Shown here one piece after another: positions 1-10,513 of a stretch of 64,000 bases of DNA; within the stretch, counting starts at the first letter, position 1; each line of letters opens with the position of its first letter. This DNA comes from Scytalidium lignicola (Eukaryota; Ascomycota; Leotiomycetes). The stretch is taken from positions 124,001 to 188,000 of the forward strand of contig NCSJ02000026.1 in assembly GCA_002812745.2 (NCBI GenBank). Direction: 5' to 3'. The notes under the pieces are model-generated. The model did no database searches. It saw only the letters and a list, made by a program, of their open reading frames with translations, and was not told the DNA's origin. The translations under genes were made by a program, and so were the position numbers.

Positions 1-161
1 TCCCCTTTCACCGTCAGTACCTAGCTCAATGGCGCTGGTGCTTGCATTTGGCTTTTTTGCCTTTCTCATCATTTTCGCTATGGATCAAGCTCTATGCATC
101 TAAATATCTCAAATATGTGATCATTCCATTCCCTCCCTTATCCGCTATCGGAGCCTGTTGC

Positions 162-1161
162 TCACAAATTGCCGCCCTTCCGCCGCTTCTCAACGGCCTC
201 CCGCAATATCGATATCACCTCCCGCGGTCCTGGGCTCCAAACACTGCACTGCCTGCCACAATCACATTGGCTCCTGCATCAGCTGCCTGGTCGATGGTGC
301 CAGGACCTAGTCCTCCATCTACCTCGATGTTCAGGTCTGGATACCGCTTCCTCAGCGCTGTTACTTTGGGCAGTTCAGATGCCATGAACTTCTGTCCTCC
401 AAAGCCGGGCTCCACCGTCATAATAAGCACCATCTAATTTCACAGTCAGCATCTCGATGCTTCTGCATCGAACCATACCACTCGGCTCAGGGGAGAGTGA
501 CCAGGGGAAAAAACAAGCTTACATCAGGTCGATCTTTCGCATCCGGGCTTTCTAGAATATCCCATAGCACATCAACACTTGTATTGGGCTTGATGGCGAT
601 GCCAGCAAGTAGTCCACAGTCGTGGATATACCGGATTAGCTCCTTAGGACTCGTCTTTTGATCGCTCTTGGCTTCCGGGCTCTCTGCAGCGGTGCTAGAT
701 ATCGCGGCTTCGTAGTGGAAGCAGTAGAGGTTGCACCCGGCCTTTTGGAATTCCTTTACCCATTTCTTTGGCTGTAGTAACGCGGATTTCGTCGTCAGCA
801 AACTATATGAATTCGAATGACACCCCTGCCATTTGCATGTGGCACAAGGTAGATCTGAGCAGGGAAGGATGGATAGTCCTCATGAGGACAACACCATATA
901 GATGTAGATGTAACCCACCTCTGCAATCATCATATGGCAATCGAATGTGCCCTTTCCATTCTTCTTGCTCGGCTGCTCAACATGACTCCTGATCTTTGTA
1001 ACCACCGGCGCTCCGAAGGTGAGGTTGGGTACAAAATGACCATCCATGATGTCGATGTGAAGCCAATCCGCTCCTTGAGCTATTGTATCACTGCATTGCC
1101 GCCCGAGGTCGGCGAAGTCAGCAGATAGGATTGAGGGAGCGATGATGGCTGGAGGAGACAT
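162..1161 (-). CDS. RPE1: Ribulose-phosphate 3-epimerase (3 exons, one-base frameshift near the end)
   Basis: Interconverts ribulose 5-phosphate and xylulose 5-phosphate in the cytosolic pentose phosphate pathway. The exons are 919-1161, 523-771 and 162-433, read leftward, with phase-0 introns. Family signatures are visible: the N-terminal [13 protein letters not shown], the metal/substrate segment [20 protein letters not shown] across the first junction, and [12 protein letters not shown] with VDGG downstream. The frame breaks near 217-229. There the literal frame stops after FGAQDRGR, while one additional base in a G/C run (plus strand) would continue into a normal tail ending at 162-164. 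With that base the protein would be about 254 residues, which is usual for the family. I infer a homopolymer assembly error, but a real frameshift cannot be excluded. The start is the ATG at 1161, directly before the conserved N-terminus. Confidence 0.9.
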
Positions 1162-1995
1162 GATGATGTGGTTTCACGGAGGGGAGTTGAGCTGATTGAG
1201 GGGCAATTCTCGCAGTTTCCGCAATTCAAGGATGCAAATGTCGAAGATGCTTGGACTCTACTGGGAAATAATCTAGTTGGCGCTAACGAGCTCGCTCAGA
1301 TATATTTGAAGTGAGGGTGTGTACAGGTAACAGATGTTGAGAACGCGAGTGTGATGTGAATATGAAACCATAAAGCTTCAATCCAGACCGGTAAATTATT
1401 GTAGGCGAGTACCCTCCTACAAGGGATGCAGGGGAGATGTTGAAACCGCAAATATGAGGCATTCAAAGGCAGCATCAATCTTATCTTATCGGCAGACCTG
1501 GAGTTGGCGGGGTAAACCGTCCTGGACAGTAGAGTACCTCCCAGTTATATCAACCTGGAAAACCATGAGCAGCAAAACGTAGAAAAGTGTCCAAAAGCAG
1601 AGAAGCATTCGAGAATAAGCAGATCTGGAGAATCACTAGTTTGTCCATAAGCTATTCACCAACTTTCTAAAGCCTGGGATGTAACCCATAGCATAACAAG
1701 CAAGCCTCCAGCCTCCTGCGAAGCCTGGGGCATGACGTAACGAGCATTAACCCCCAAGGATTACTTATCTTTGAATGATGTGATACGATATAATACGAAC
1801 GCTGATGTTTTTAGAGGATTTTCAACGCAAAATGGTTGCAGCTGATGGATTGAAGTAATCCCGGCCTGTGGTAGTAATTGCTTCGACCACATATACAACC
1901 GTGCTACCAGATCCAATGCCTATGTATTTGTATGAAAGTTTGAAGCGGTCTTTTACTGCTTTCTAGGCGGTACTGCGCTTTGCTATTCAATGATC

Positions 1996-2100
1996 TCCGT
2001 TTAGGAAAATGAAGGGTTTTAATTATGTAGTCAATATCCCTGCATATAACTTTGGCCCGAGAAGCTTAAGTGACTTGGGGTCTGAGGGGATAGCTACCCA
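1996..2100 (+). repeat. Dispersed repeat, copy 1 (partner near 63530-63627)
   Basis: Shares several ordered blocks with the right end of the window: CCGTTT, GAAGG-TTTTA, CAATATCCCTG, ATAACTTTGGC and GGGGTCTGA followed by a GATA-C-CCCA stretch. Spacing differs slightly, as expected of diverged copies. No coding capacity is seen. Confidence 0.6.
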
Positions 2101-2286
2101 TAATTATAGTGCATCTCAACTACTACAAGTGCATATATAATTACAAGCACTTTACTACTATAACTAGCTATAATTACAGCGAACTTCAACTTCTACAAGT
2201 ACTTATAGTTACAATTCACTCAAGTACGATAAATGCTTACAAATATAGTAGTGAAATGCACTATAATTATAGGCACTTGTAGTGAT
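2100..2286. repeat. Hairpin-forming (MITE-like) element
   Basis: The 15-base arm at 2100-2114 is the exact reverse complement of 2256-2270. Between them the words CTACAAGTGC, TATAATTACA and ACTTCAACT recur on both strands. A related stretch lies at about 56790-56870. No open frame is present, so a non-autonomous element or its relic is the likely explanation. Confidence 0.55.
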
Positions 2287-2372
2287 ACTCTGTACAGATA
2301 CATATACTAACAACACCCAATATCTCCATCCACGTATTACCTAATGGTCTACCTCTGATATGATGCATGAAA

Positions 2373-5168
2373 TTAATCTAGTCCTACAACAAACATCAAG
2401 CCATAACCGATAGTGATAACAACCCCTAGCGTAATGACACTGGAAGGGATGCCTCGGCTGATAAAGTGCTTCACTTGCAGGTATCGCTGGCCCGTTTGTG
2501 AGTCTTCCATCATGATCGCAGCTGTTTACAAAGTTAGAAAAAAAAATCTTTACGAGAAAATTAGAAGAGAACGGAGAACTTACTCATATTCGGGAATCCA
2601 CTCGTCGGCAAGCCCATCGCAGCACTGCACATCAATGCACCTCCCATGACCAATAAGTTTGGTCTCGGATCATCCATCCCAAGTCCTACGCTATACACCA
2701 ATGGCAGAATAATCAAAGCTGCAACGGTATGACTGATAAATGTAGCTACAACTAATATTAATAGAGAAAACACAACAAGAACACCGTACAAGCTCATGCC
2801 ATCCACTTCCTTCGTAATGGCGGTGGCTATAGTGTGAAGAAGTCCGGAAGAATTGACAGCTTTGCCAAGAGATAAGCCACCGGCTGCGAGGATTATAATA
2901 GTCCAGAGGAAGTTGTTAAAGTCTTCTTTTGTGAGAATTCCAGTGCCAAAGAAGAGGACCATGGGGATTATGGCTACGATTCCCATTTCGCCAAAGAGCC
3001 ATTCGAGTTGATGAGTTACGCACCATAGCACAATGGTAGAAAGCGTAACAAGGCTGATAAACCACTGCACTCCAGTGAACTTGTCCTTTACTGGCCGTAT
3101 GGGCACAATGGTAGTACCTCGGCCAGGACGGAAGCTAACCAGAAGCGTAATCCAAATGAGGAAGATTGAGATGAGACCGACTGGGAGAACCACGAAGAAC
3201 CACATCCCCCAGGTAGGGGTCGGTGTCATGATTTGTAAGGCAACGATGTTCTGCGGTGATGCAATGGGAGACAACATGCCTCCGATATTAGAAGCTAGAG
3301 CAATACCTAGAATCAACGCCTTCGACATCTGGGAGTCAGAGGGAAGATTTCGTAACATTGGCTAAATAATGTGAGTTTAGAAATAGATATTTTAGGGTTT
3401 AGTGTTAACACGTACCTGAATAATGGAGAAGCACAACACCGGTGCCGCGACGTTGCTAATCCACATGCTGGCAAATGCTGCAACGAGCATGTTGGTCACA
3501 AGAACTGTTCGAGGTCTTGTACCAGCTTTGCTTAAGACAAAGGTAGCGATTCTTTTCGCAATATCGTACTTGGATAACGCAGCTGCAATTGTGAAGCCGC
3601 CAAGGAGTAGCATGATAACTGGAGTCCACATAGCGGCGAATATATATTTAGTGGCTGCTGAGGCATCTAATCGAACATGCCGTTCGTCGTCTCGAACGAC
3701 CCTTAAGATAACAGAGAGAAATGGTATCATAAGCGACGTGACAAAAAGGGGTATTACCTAGGTTCATGAGTTATTGAAAAAATAAGTATAGCATCTGGCT
3801 CTTACCTCTGTTGCCCATAACAAGCTTACAAATACTAGCATGGCTAGACAGTTTTGCTGCTCAACCTTCTCCATTATATTAAGGTAGAGCATGGCGAAGA
3901 AGATTCCAATGATGATAATGAGAGTAAGCATAGTCGAGCTGAAAAGCCAAGTTGGGCAACTAAATCTCCCTATGGGGGTGACAAAATCCTTCATTTCTGG
4001 AACGACATCATCATCTCCTTGAAGGCGTGCTGATGAGGGATCGTTATCAGGTCCTAGCAGTGTCCGCCTCAAGCCCATATTGGCGGCTTGCGCTTTACGC
4101 TCTATACCAATCATCTCACGCCAGACAGTGTTCCTTTCCCAGACAACATGCTCTCGCAAGTACATGCGCAATTCCTTTTTGGCAGTAGCAACATCGCCAT
4201 GGGCGACGATATTTGCATAAGCCTGCTCCATTCTAGCAATATTTTCGTCGAGGTGCTTCATAGTTTCAGCAGTGAATGGAGCGGAGGTAGCAATAACGTT
4301 GTTGAGATAGTTCGACTTGAGATTCCGGTCGAGGATTTTGTCGTACTTCTTTAGCACCTTAGAGAAACCTGTCTTGTTCAGTTGAACAAAAGATTTGAGC
4401 TCGCAAAGCTGCACATAGAGAGCAATAGCCCGTTTCTTGAGTGTAATTCCCGATGACTGTAGGGTAGAAAATGCCTGCTCTGCATAGTCATAATAACTTG
4501 CGCTACCTCGCCGTGTCGACTTAGTAAATTCTGTAGATGCTCGTAGGTCATCTGTCGATGCTGCAGTATATGCGTCAGTTGGCACGCTTCTTCTCCGTTT
4601 TCCGTTGCCAAGTTTTGACTTTTGCAGGGCAGTGTTTTCATCATCATAGTCATCGTCGTCATCGTCGCTATCCTCTACTTCTTCGTCCAATGAACGACTG
4701 ACTGTGCTCATTCTTCTCGGCCTCGTTGTAAAACTGCGGAATATGCTGCCCGTTCTCGGCCTCTCGCTCGTACGGCTTCCCGTTCTTGGTCTTCCATTCT
4801 CTTGCCCTTCAGTTTGTTCGACCTCCTCCTCGTAAGACGCTTCATCCGTCAAGAACTCCGATATGTCGCCATATACTTCCAGCTCCTTCAATTGGTAGAA
4901 CGACGATACCTTTTCCAATTCTACATCGAGAGCTCTTCTAAACACTTGATCTGGGTCTTCTATTGTTCGTATTAGAGGAGCACTTTCGGCATCTTGCCCG
5001 GTTGGCGGCCGGTTGACTGTCTTCTCGAGCTGGTAAATGCTATAACAAGTCAGCAAATGGAATCGGCCGGGATAGAAACACGTACAGCTTCTTCAGGTTG
5101 CTATAAGCAATGTAATGGTTACTCCAGTCCGGGACGGCGTTGAACTGAATGCTGTGAGAGAACTTCAT
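2373..5168 (-). CDS. SPX-domain low-affinity phosphate transporter (Pho87/Pho90/Pho91 type)
   Basis: Membrane phosphate transporter made of an N-terminal SPX domain, which binds inositol pyrophosphates, and a C-terminal anion-permease (divalent anion:Na+ symporter) domain. Exons: 5086-5168, 3806-5039, 3416-3757, 2584-3361 and 2373-2521. They sum to 861 residues, close to the yeast Pho87/90/91 proteins. The SPX start MKFSHSIQFNAVPDWS and YSNLKKLIYQLEK span intron 1, and the acidic and basic loop and later SPX helices follow. The permease part has many hydrophobic helices, with ATEVIPLFVTSLM, the SNIGGM/SPIASPQN motif and PTSGFPN. The frame stays open upstream to an ATG at 5333, so a 55-residue N-terminal extension is possible, but SPX proteins normally begin at MKFSHS. 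Whether it acts at the plasma membrane (Pho87/90) or vacuole (Pho91) cannot be decided here. Confidence 0.92.
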
Positions 5169-6060
5169 GCTGTCTGTCTCTTCGAGTCTTCGTAGCTTCT
5201 CAGCGCGCTTCTCGTCCTTCCGGCTCCCCCGCGGTTGGTTGTAATCAACAAGTTCGTATTCTTCCAAATCCGCAACATGCGCACGAGGCTGCGCAGAAGT
5301 AATCCCTCCCCCTTGCGATCTTTTTAAAGGCAACTTGTCTGTAATATAGCCTTGTGTGTGGCGAATCGCGTCTGTAGAGGAGGGATGAACCGGTGACCCT
5401 GATGAGGCTATCGTGAGATTTGCAAAGGAATTTGAGGCCTAGCTAAGCGCATTGTGCGGCGGAGTGATGTCTCTAGTTGACGGGAAGTGGAACCTTGGAT
5501 TGCCCTTATTCACTTTACTACAAATCTAGGAGTACCGGTCACGTCGCCATAGATATCGATATCATTGGATAGCTGCAGATTGAGGCTTGTTCGCCCTGAA
5601 ATATATAGCTCAGGTTTGCCATGCATAAACAGAAGCATTTATGCCGTTTATGTAACTACTCCGTATTGGCGATCCTACCCCAAGAATCTCAGCATCAGCA
5701 CCATATGGTCGCTTATGATTCGCTGGTTATGTACTGTATATTAACAGCACGTGACGTAAAGCTCCCAGCAAATATGGGTTCTTCTCATGTTTTCATTTAG
5801 ACAAAATTTTAGATTTCTCATAATTTAGGGGAAATATCACTGGTGCTTCTCGTATCTTTTTATATTGATCTGTTGGTGTTTCTCTAGGTGTTCTCATTTC
5901 GTAAAATTGGATTTAGGTTACAGGCAATAATTAAACAGTTCGTTCAAGAAACATCAAAACTTCTTACCGCTAGAACAGCTCTCATTCCTTGACTCATCAA
6001 TTGGATATTTAAGAATATTCCCATCCATATCTTCATACACGTAATCCAATATTGTAGACT
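5169..6060. other. Intergenic region
   Basis: No gene recognised. Holds the promoter of the SPX transporter and the downstream region of the peroxin gene. One exact TACTCCGTA word lies at 5657-5665. Confidence 0.5.
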
Positions 6061-7227
6061 CTACCTCCCAGCCCTCATTCCCCCTCTAGGAAAGCTTCTC
6101 GCGCTGAGAAGCACCCCTTTGACACTGATAATCTGCGTCTTGACTTTTGAAATCTCGTCATCTTGATCTCCAGTACCCCTCCCCATACCAGTAACCCCAT
6201 ATGAGGCGCCCGCAAAGTCATACCGCCTTGCAGCGCCAACCATATTATCCAGGGATTCCTGTACCATGGAAACACTGGTAGAAAGTTCCTTAGTGCTCTC
6301 CTCTTCGGCAGTGTCAAAATCCAAAAAGGATTTGATGTTCCTTGTTAATTCAAATAGACGCGAGCTCTGATTTTCTAGCATGCTAGGCTCGTTTGAGGAG
6401 GAGATGGAGTGGGAACGGGATGGGGTTGTTGGCAGCGAGGTCTGCACACCGATATCACGATGGAAGAGCTCCGTAGGGTCTTCTTCTTCACTACTCTCAC
6501 CATCTACGCTCTCACCAGTTCCAGTTTTGTGTACTTGTCCGATCGACACCGTGGGCGGGATCTCCGATACCACGCCTTCAAGCTTTGAGATAAGCTTCTC
6601 TAAATTGGAGGAGGCGGTCTCGGCAAGCGAAAGGCGCGATGATGTGAGAGAGTCAAGCATAGGTGTTATAAGATAGTTATTCGTGCCATAGAGGAGGGTT
6701 GAGAGACCACCGAAGAGATAGAGGGTTGTTAGGAGGCGAGTTTTGGTTATTAGTGGGGCGGGCGTGGTAGGAGTTGTAAGGAATTCGGGGTACGTTATTA
6801 TAGGTGGTACGTTGCGAGGCTGTTGTTGTTGGGGTGGAGATAGTTCTGGAGATATTTGCGATTGAAAAGTTGGTATCTTTTCATCAGATTGATGCGTCTA
6901 CTCAACTTCATGTTAGTATATATAAGGTGATATAGTTCTTCGATGGCATACCTCTGCTGGAGGTGTTGCTTCGGAAGTTAGCTCTTTTTCGCCTAGTAAC
7001 TCTTGTATCTCATTCTCCAGTAGACCTTTGCTCTCTAAAAAGGCTATTTTCTTCTCTGTAGAAGCATTCTTTACCTCGTCATCTTCAAGGAATTTTCGAG
7101 CTTGGGTAACTACATCCTCTCGGGAGGCAGGTGCAGAGTCTTGTACAGCTGGTTTCGATGGCTCTGTCTCTTTGACTTGCCATGATGGGATGCTTAATGG
7201 CTTTTGCTTTTCATCCGGATCACTCAT
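6061..7227 (-). CDS. Pex14-like peroxin, probably Pex14/17 (PEX33) of filamentous fungi
   Basis: Two exons (6952-7227 and 6061-6897) give 370 residues. The N-terminal domain, roughly residues 40-85 (REDVVTQARKFLEDDEVKNA, then EKKIAFLESKGL and EIQELLG), is the conserved Pex14 domain that binds the Pex5 receptor at the peroxisomal membrane. The rest is not a standard Pex14. A proline/glutamine-rich linker leads to ITYPEF, one hydrophobic segment (TLYLFGGLSTLLYG) and a coiled-coil-like stretch with LISKLEGVVSEIPP. This layout matches what I recall of fungal Pex14/17 (PEX33) proteins, a second docking-complex component. The start at 7227 (MSDPDE) is preferred; an in-frame ATG lies 33 bases upstream. 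Classical Pex14 is the alternative. The family-level call is firm and the subtype is inferred. Confidence 0.78.
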
Positions 7228-7679
7228 CGTTATAAGCAATTGATGTTGTGGGCAAGACAACTCGTGTGCTCATGCCTTCTCTCTTTATGCTCGGTTTTGA
7301 GGTTTAGGCCTCGTCGCTCGTTGCCTCGGCTCAACTGAGGTACCGTGTTATGCAATGATTATATAAACAAGTTTTTGATAAGTCTAGTGCACGGGCCATT
7401 TATCACGTGAAAATCACGAGGTCTTTCATTTACGCTTCGGGCTACGGCCGGCCCCGGCCTTACCTTTAACCGTAATTCGTGACGCGGTCATCACAGGAAA
7501 TAAGTAGCTATCGTCAAAAGCAACTTATATTTAGTAATAATAATAATAATAATAATGATAATAATACCATCACAAAGGGGGNNAAAAAAGCTGCGATCAT
7601 GACTAGCTATTCCCTTTATATCTCTCTCGCTAAAAACCCCCTTCCTAAATTCCCGGTATCCATTTCCCCCCCTTCTTTC
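7228..7679. other. Intergenic region with AAT microsatellite and assembly gap
   Basis: Lies between the peroxin start and the end of the UPRT gene. Contains an (AAT)n microsatellite at about 7535-7566, then two N at 7582-7583 between a G run and an A run. No gene seen. Confidence 0.6.
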
Positions 7680-8488
7680 TCATTTCCCTATAGTCAAAAA
7701 CAACCTATCTCCAACATCACCCAGTCCAGGCGTAATCATCCCCCGATCCGTAACCTGCTCATCCACCCCCGCAACCCAGATCTCGACTCCCTCAGGCCAC
7801 TCCCCAGCAGCCCTGAGCAGACCCGGCAGCGCGGCAAGCACGGCAATGACGAGCACCTTCTGCACGCCCCATTCTTTCAGGGTCTGGATTGCAGCGGAGC
7901 AAGTTCCACCGGTGGCTATTACGGGGTCGAGAAGGATGGCGATATTGGTAGCGGAGGCGCCGGGGGAGGAGATGTTGTGGGGGAGGTTGTTGTAGTACTC
8001 TACTGGTTCGAGGGTTGTTGGTTCGCGAAAGAGACCGAGGTGGTGGACTGGGACGGGGTTGGGCAGGAGAGTTTGGATTGCTATGTTTTTTTTGTGGGTT
8101 AGATTTTCTTTTTATCTTCTCTCTATTATTTTTATAGGTGTTTTGGCAACTTACCTTCTAGCATACCCAGACCAGAACGTAGGATTGGAACTAGGGAGAT
8201 TGATTCGGGAGATATGGTGGTGGTTGTGTATTCTGCTCCAATGGGTGTTGTGGCCTAGTGCAAAGCGTTAAGTGTTATTTCTCTGCTGTAATAGGAAAGG
8301 AAGTAGCATACCGTTGGACCCTTCGCTGTAGACAAGCCGGCTGCCGTTGCCTCACAGCTAACAATTAAGGAAATTTCATGAACTAATGCTTTGGTTTCCC
8401 GAGCATTTGTTGTGTTCGATCGAAGCTGTGATAGCTTGGCCTGGAGACACGGATGGCTGGACACATGGACGTTTGAAGGTAAAGACAT
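7680..8488 (-). CDS. FUR1: Uracil phosphoribosyltransferase
   Basis: Converts uracil and PRPP to UMP in pyrimidine salvage. Three exons, 8312-8488, 8155-8254 and 7680-8080, join in phase to 225 residues, close to yeast Fur1. The N-terminus NVHVSSHPCLQAKLSQLR, the middle SLVPILRSGLGM, HLGLFRE..TTLEPVEYYNNLP, the PRPP-binding loop LLDPVIATGGTCSAA and the C-terminal uracil-binding part WVAGVDEQ..GMITPGLGDVGDR are all present. The ATG at 8488 gives a short leader before NVHVSS; the frame is open further upstream. The start lies only 354 bp from the divergent FEX gene, so the two may share regulatory DNA. Confidence 0.95.
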
Positions 8489-8842
8489 CGTGAGGGCATA
8501 TAATGGAAGGTAAGGAAGGAGGAGGAGAGGAGATCGTGGAATATTTGTATATTGCGTATACAACGAAAACTATAATCTTTCAAGACTGGTGTTCTAGAAC
8601 TATATAAATATGAAGAGTACCGAGAAGCTGCCCCCCTCAGGTGGGAAGTGTGACGGTGAGGGCCCGCGTCTTCGGAGGCGGGGTTGGCCGAACTGAGTGG
8701 CAGAGTGGAACCGGCTGATAAGACCAAATCCACTTCCTTATCGCACCCGAAATTTCTCGATGCGCTCCATCCAACTTGATCGTCAGAAGCTTAATTTTAC
8801 GCCTGTGTGAGGATCTAGAGCATTTTTGCTCCCGAGAGCGCA
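8489..8842. other. Divergent promoter region between UPRT and fluoride channel
   Basis: The 354 bp between two divergently transcribed start codons. No clear TATA element or terminator was recognised. Confidence 0.5.
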
Positions 8843-10513
8843 ATGCCAGATGCTGCAACCCCCAAAGCCAGCAGTCTGGAGCGTGACGTTTCCAACCCCT
8901 CCAGCCTAGCACTGCCAATTAGTCGCCACGAGACCCAGCGGGCTCCTTACGACATACCGGACACTTTTAACAATATTAATGAAGTGGGGAATCCTGCGCC
9001 GGTGCAGAATCCGCATGATGAGTCTCTCTATCATGTCCGGACACGCGAGGATGGGATACCTCTAGATCAAAGTTATGGCAGGACTCAAAGTTTATCTCTA
9101 ACAAAGTCACGATCGCGAGCATCTCGAGCCTCCAGAGCGTCCCACAAGCAGGAGTATGATATTCCGGATAGCTACGCCAATCTTGATGAGATAGCCACGA
9201 CCTCTCCCGTTCAGAATCCAGACGAAGAGCCCATCGCAAGGCATAGGTCGTTGGAGGAGGAGCGGGGGGAAGAACACGAGTACCAAAGACAACGAAGGAA
9301 ATCCTCGCCGGGCGAAGGAATCCTTGCAACCGAAGAAAAGACAGGAGAACAGGAAGTTCCTGAGGTCTCTAGATTTGCAACAGAGTTGTATACTGTGTCC
9401 TACCTGGTCTTCTTCTCCTTCCTAGGGACTCTTGCTCGACTCGGCCTGCAAGCAATTACATTTTACCCAGGCGCACCCGTGATATTCAGCGAGCTCTGGG
9501 CGAATTTCGGTGGAAGCATCTTCATGGGTTTCCTAAGCGAAGATCGTATGCTATTCAAGGAGGAATGGGGAACTCCTACTTACGACCAAGCTTTGCAAAA
9601 GGCCAGGCTACGGGTCCAGGATGAAGAGAGTGGTTCATCCGGTGAGATAATGGACCTGGAGGCGGCGAAGAAGGCACACACTGCAATGAAGAAGACAATC
9701 CCTCTTTATATTGGTCTCGCTACTGGTTTCTGCGGATGCTTCACATCTTTCTCGTCTTTTATTCGAGATATCTTCCTCGCCCTTTCAAACGATTCTCCCT
9801 CGCCGCTTAACCATCCGGCAGACTTTGCCATCCACACTTCAAGCACCTCAACTGTGCATAGAAATGGTGGCTACTCGTTCATGGCCGTGATGGCGGTAAT
9901 CATCATAACCACCACCCTCTCCCTCTCTGGTCTCTTCGCTGGTGCCCATCTAGCCATAGCCCTCGAGCGCTTCACGCCAACCTTTCCTTTCGTATTCACC
10001 CGCCGTTTCCTAGACCGTGCTGCAGTCTTACTAGCATGGGGCTGCTGGCTCGGCGCAATCCTTCTAGCCATCTTTCCACCTGACCGGCACTCCCACCATG
10101 GCTCCAGCGAAATTTGGCGTGGGCGCGCAGTCTTTGCACTCGTCTTTTCGCCATTGGGATGTCTTGCGCGATTCTACGCTTCGTTGCGCCTTAATGGCAA
10201 GGTCGCTAGTTTCCCATTAGGAACATTTGTGGTCAATATCGCCGGGACAGCAATATTAGGAATGTGCTTAGATTTACAGCATGTGCCGCTTGGAGGTGTT
10301 GTGGGATGCCAAGTCTTACAAGGCCTCCAGGACGGGTTTTGTGGGTGTTTGACAACTGTCAGTACTTGGGTTAGTGAGTTGAGCTCACTGAGGCGGAGGA
10401 ATGCATATAGGTACGGGACTACGAGTGTAGCTGTTGCTTTAGCGTGTTTGGTTGTTATATGCGGAAGTTTAAGGTGGACAAAGGGATTCAGTGAAATACA
10501 ATGTTTACATTAA
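8843..10513 (+). CDS. FEX1: Two-domain fluoride export channel (FEX / CrcB-like)
   Basis: Eukaryotic Fluc-type channel that exports fluoride across the plasma membrane. It is a single uninterrupted frame of 556 residues. Two homologous four-helix halves are visible. Half one has LARLGLQ, WANFGGSIFMGFL and the helix-break motif GFCGCFTSFSSF. Half two has CLARFYASLRLN, VNIAGTAILG and GFCGCLTTVSTW. The conserved Asn of each half and the Phe/Ser/Thr-rich pore segments are present. The hydrophilic N-terminus (about 170 residues) carries an internal duplication (residues 36-60 and 105-129, both YDIPD..PVQNP) and a Ser/Arg-rich stretch between. Fungal FEX proteins often have a variable N-terminal tail; this one is long. 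Confidence 0.93.
   Translation: MPDAATPKASSLERDVSNPSSLALPISRHETQRAPYDIPDTFNNINEVGNPAPVQNPHDESLYHVRTREDGIPLDQSYGRTQSLSLTKSRSRASRASRASHKQEYDIPDSYANLDEIATTSPVQNPDEEPIARHRSLEEERGEEHEYQRQRRKSSPGEGILATEEKTGEQEVPEVSRFATELYTVSYLVFFSFLGTLARLGLQAITFYPGAPVIFSELWANFGGSIFMGFLSEDRMLFKEEWGTPTYDQALQKARLRVQDEESGSSGEIMDLEAAKKAHTAMKKTIPLYIGLATGFCGCFTSFSSFIRDIFLALSNDSPSPLNHPADFAIHTSSTSTVHRNGGYSFMAVMAVIIITTTLSLSGLFAGAHLAIALERFTPTFPFVFTRRFLDRAAVLLAWGCWLGAILLAIFPPDRHSHHGSSEIWRGRAVFALVFSPLGCLARFYASLRLNGKVASFPLGTFVVNIAGTAILGMCLDLQHVPLGGVVGCQVLQGLQDGFCGCLTTVSTWVSELSSLRRRNAYRYGTTSVAVALACLVVICGSLRWTKGFSEIQCLH

Larger units (their letters stand above)
1162..2372. other. Intergenic region with two repeat segments
   Basis: No supportable gene. 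The left part is the promoter side of the epimerase gene. About 1996-2100 resembles a stretch near 63530-63627, and 2100-2286 is a hairpin-forming element (both described separately). Confidence 0.6.

Noticed and set aside
7535..7566. AAT repeat considered as a CRISPR-like or satellite array
   Set aside because: A plain trinucleotide microsatellite without spacers.
7479..8102. 207-codon plus-strand frame over the UPRT gene
   Set aside because: Runs through N and a microsatellite and lies antisense to conserved UPRT coding sequence.
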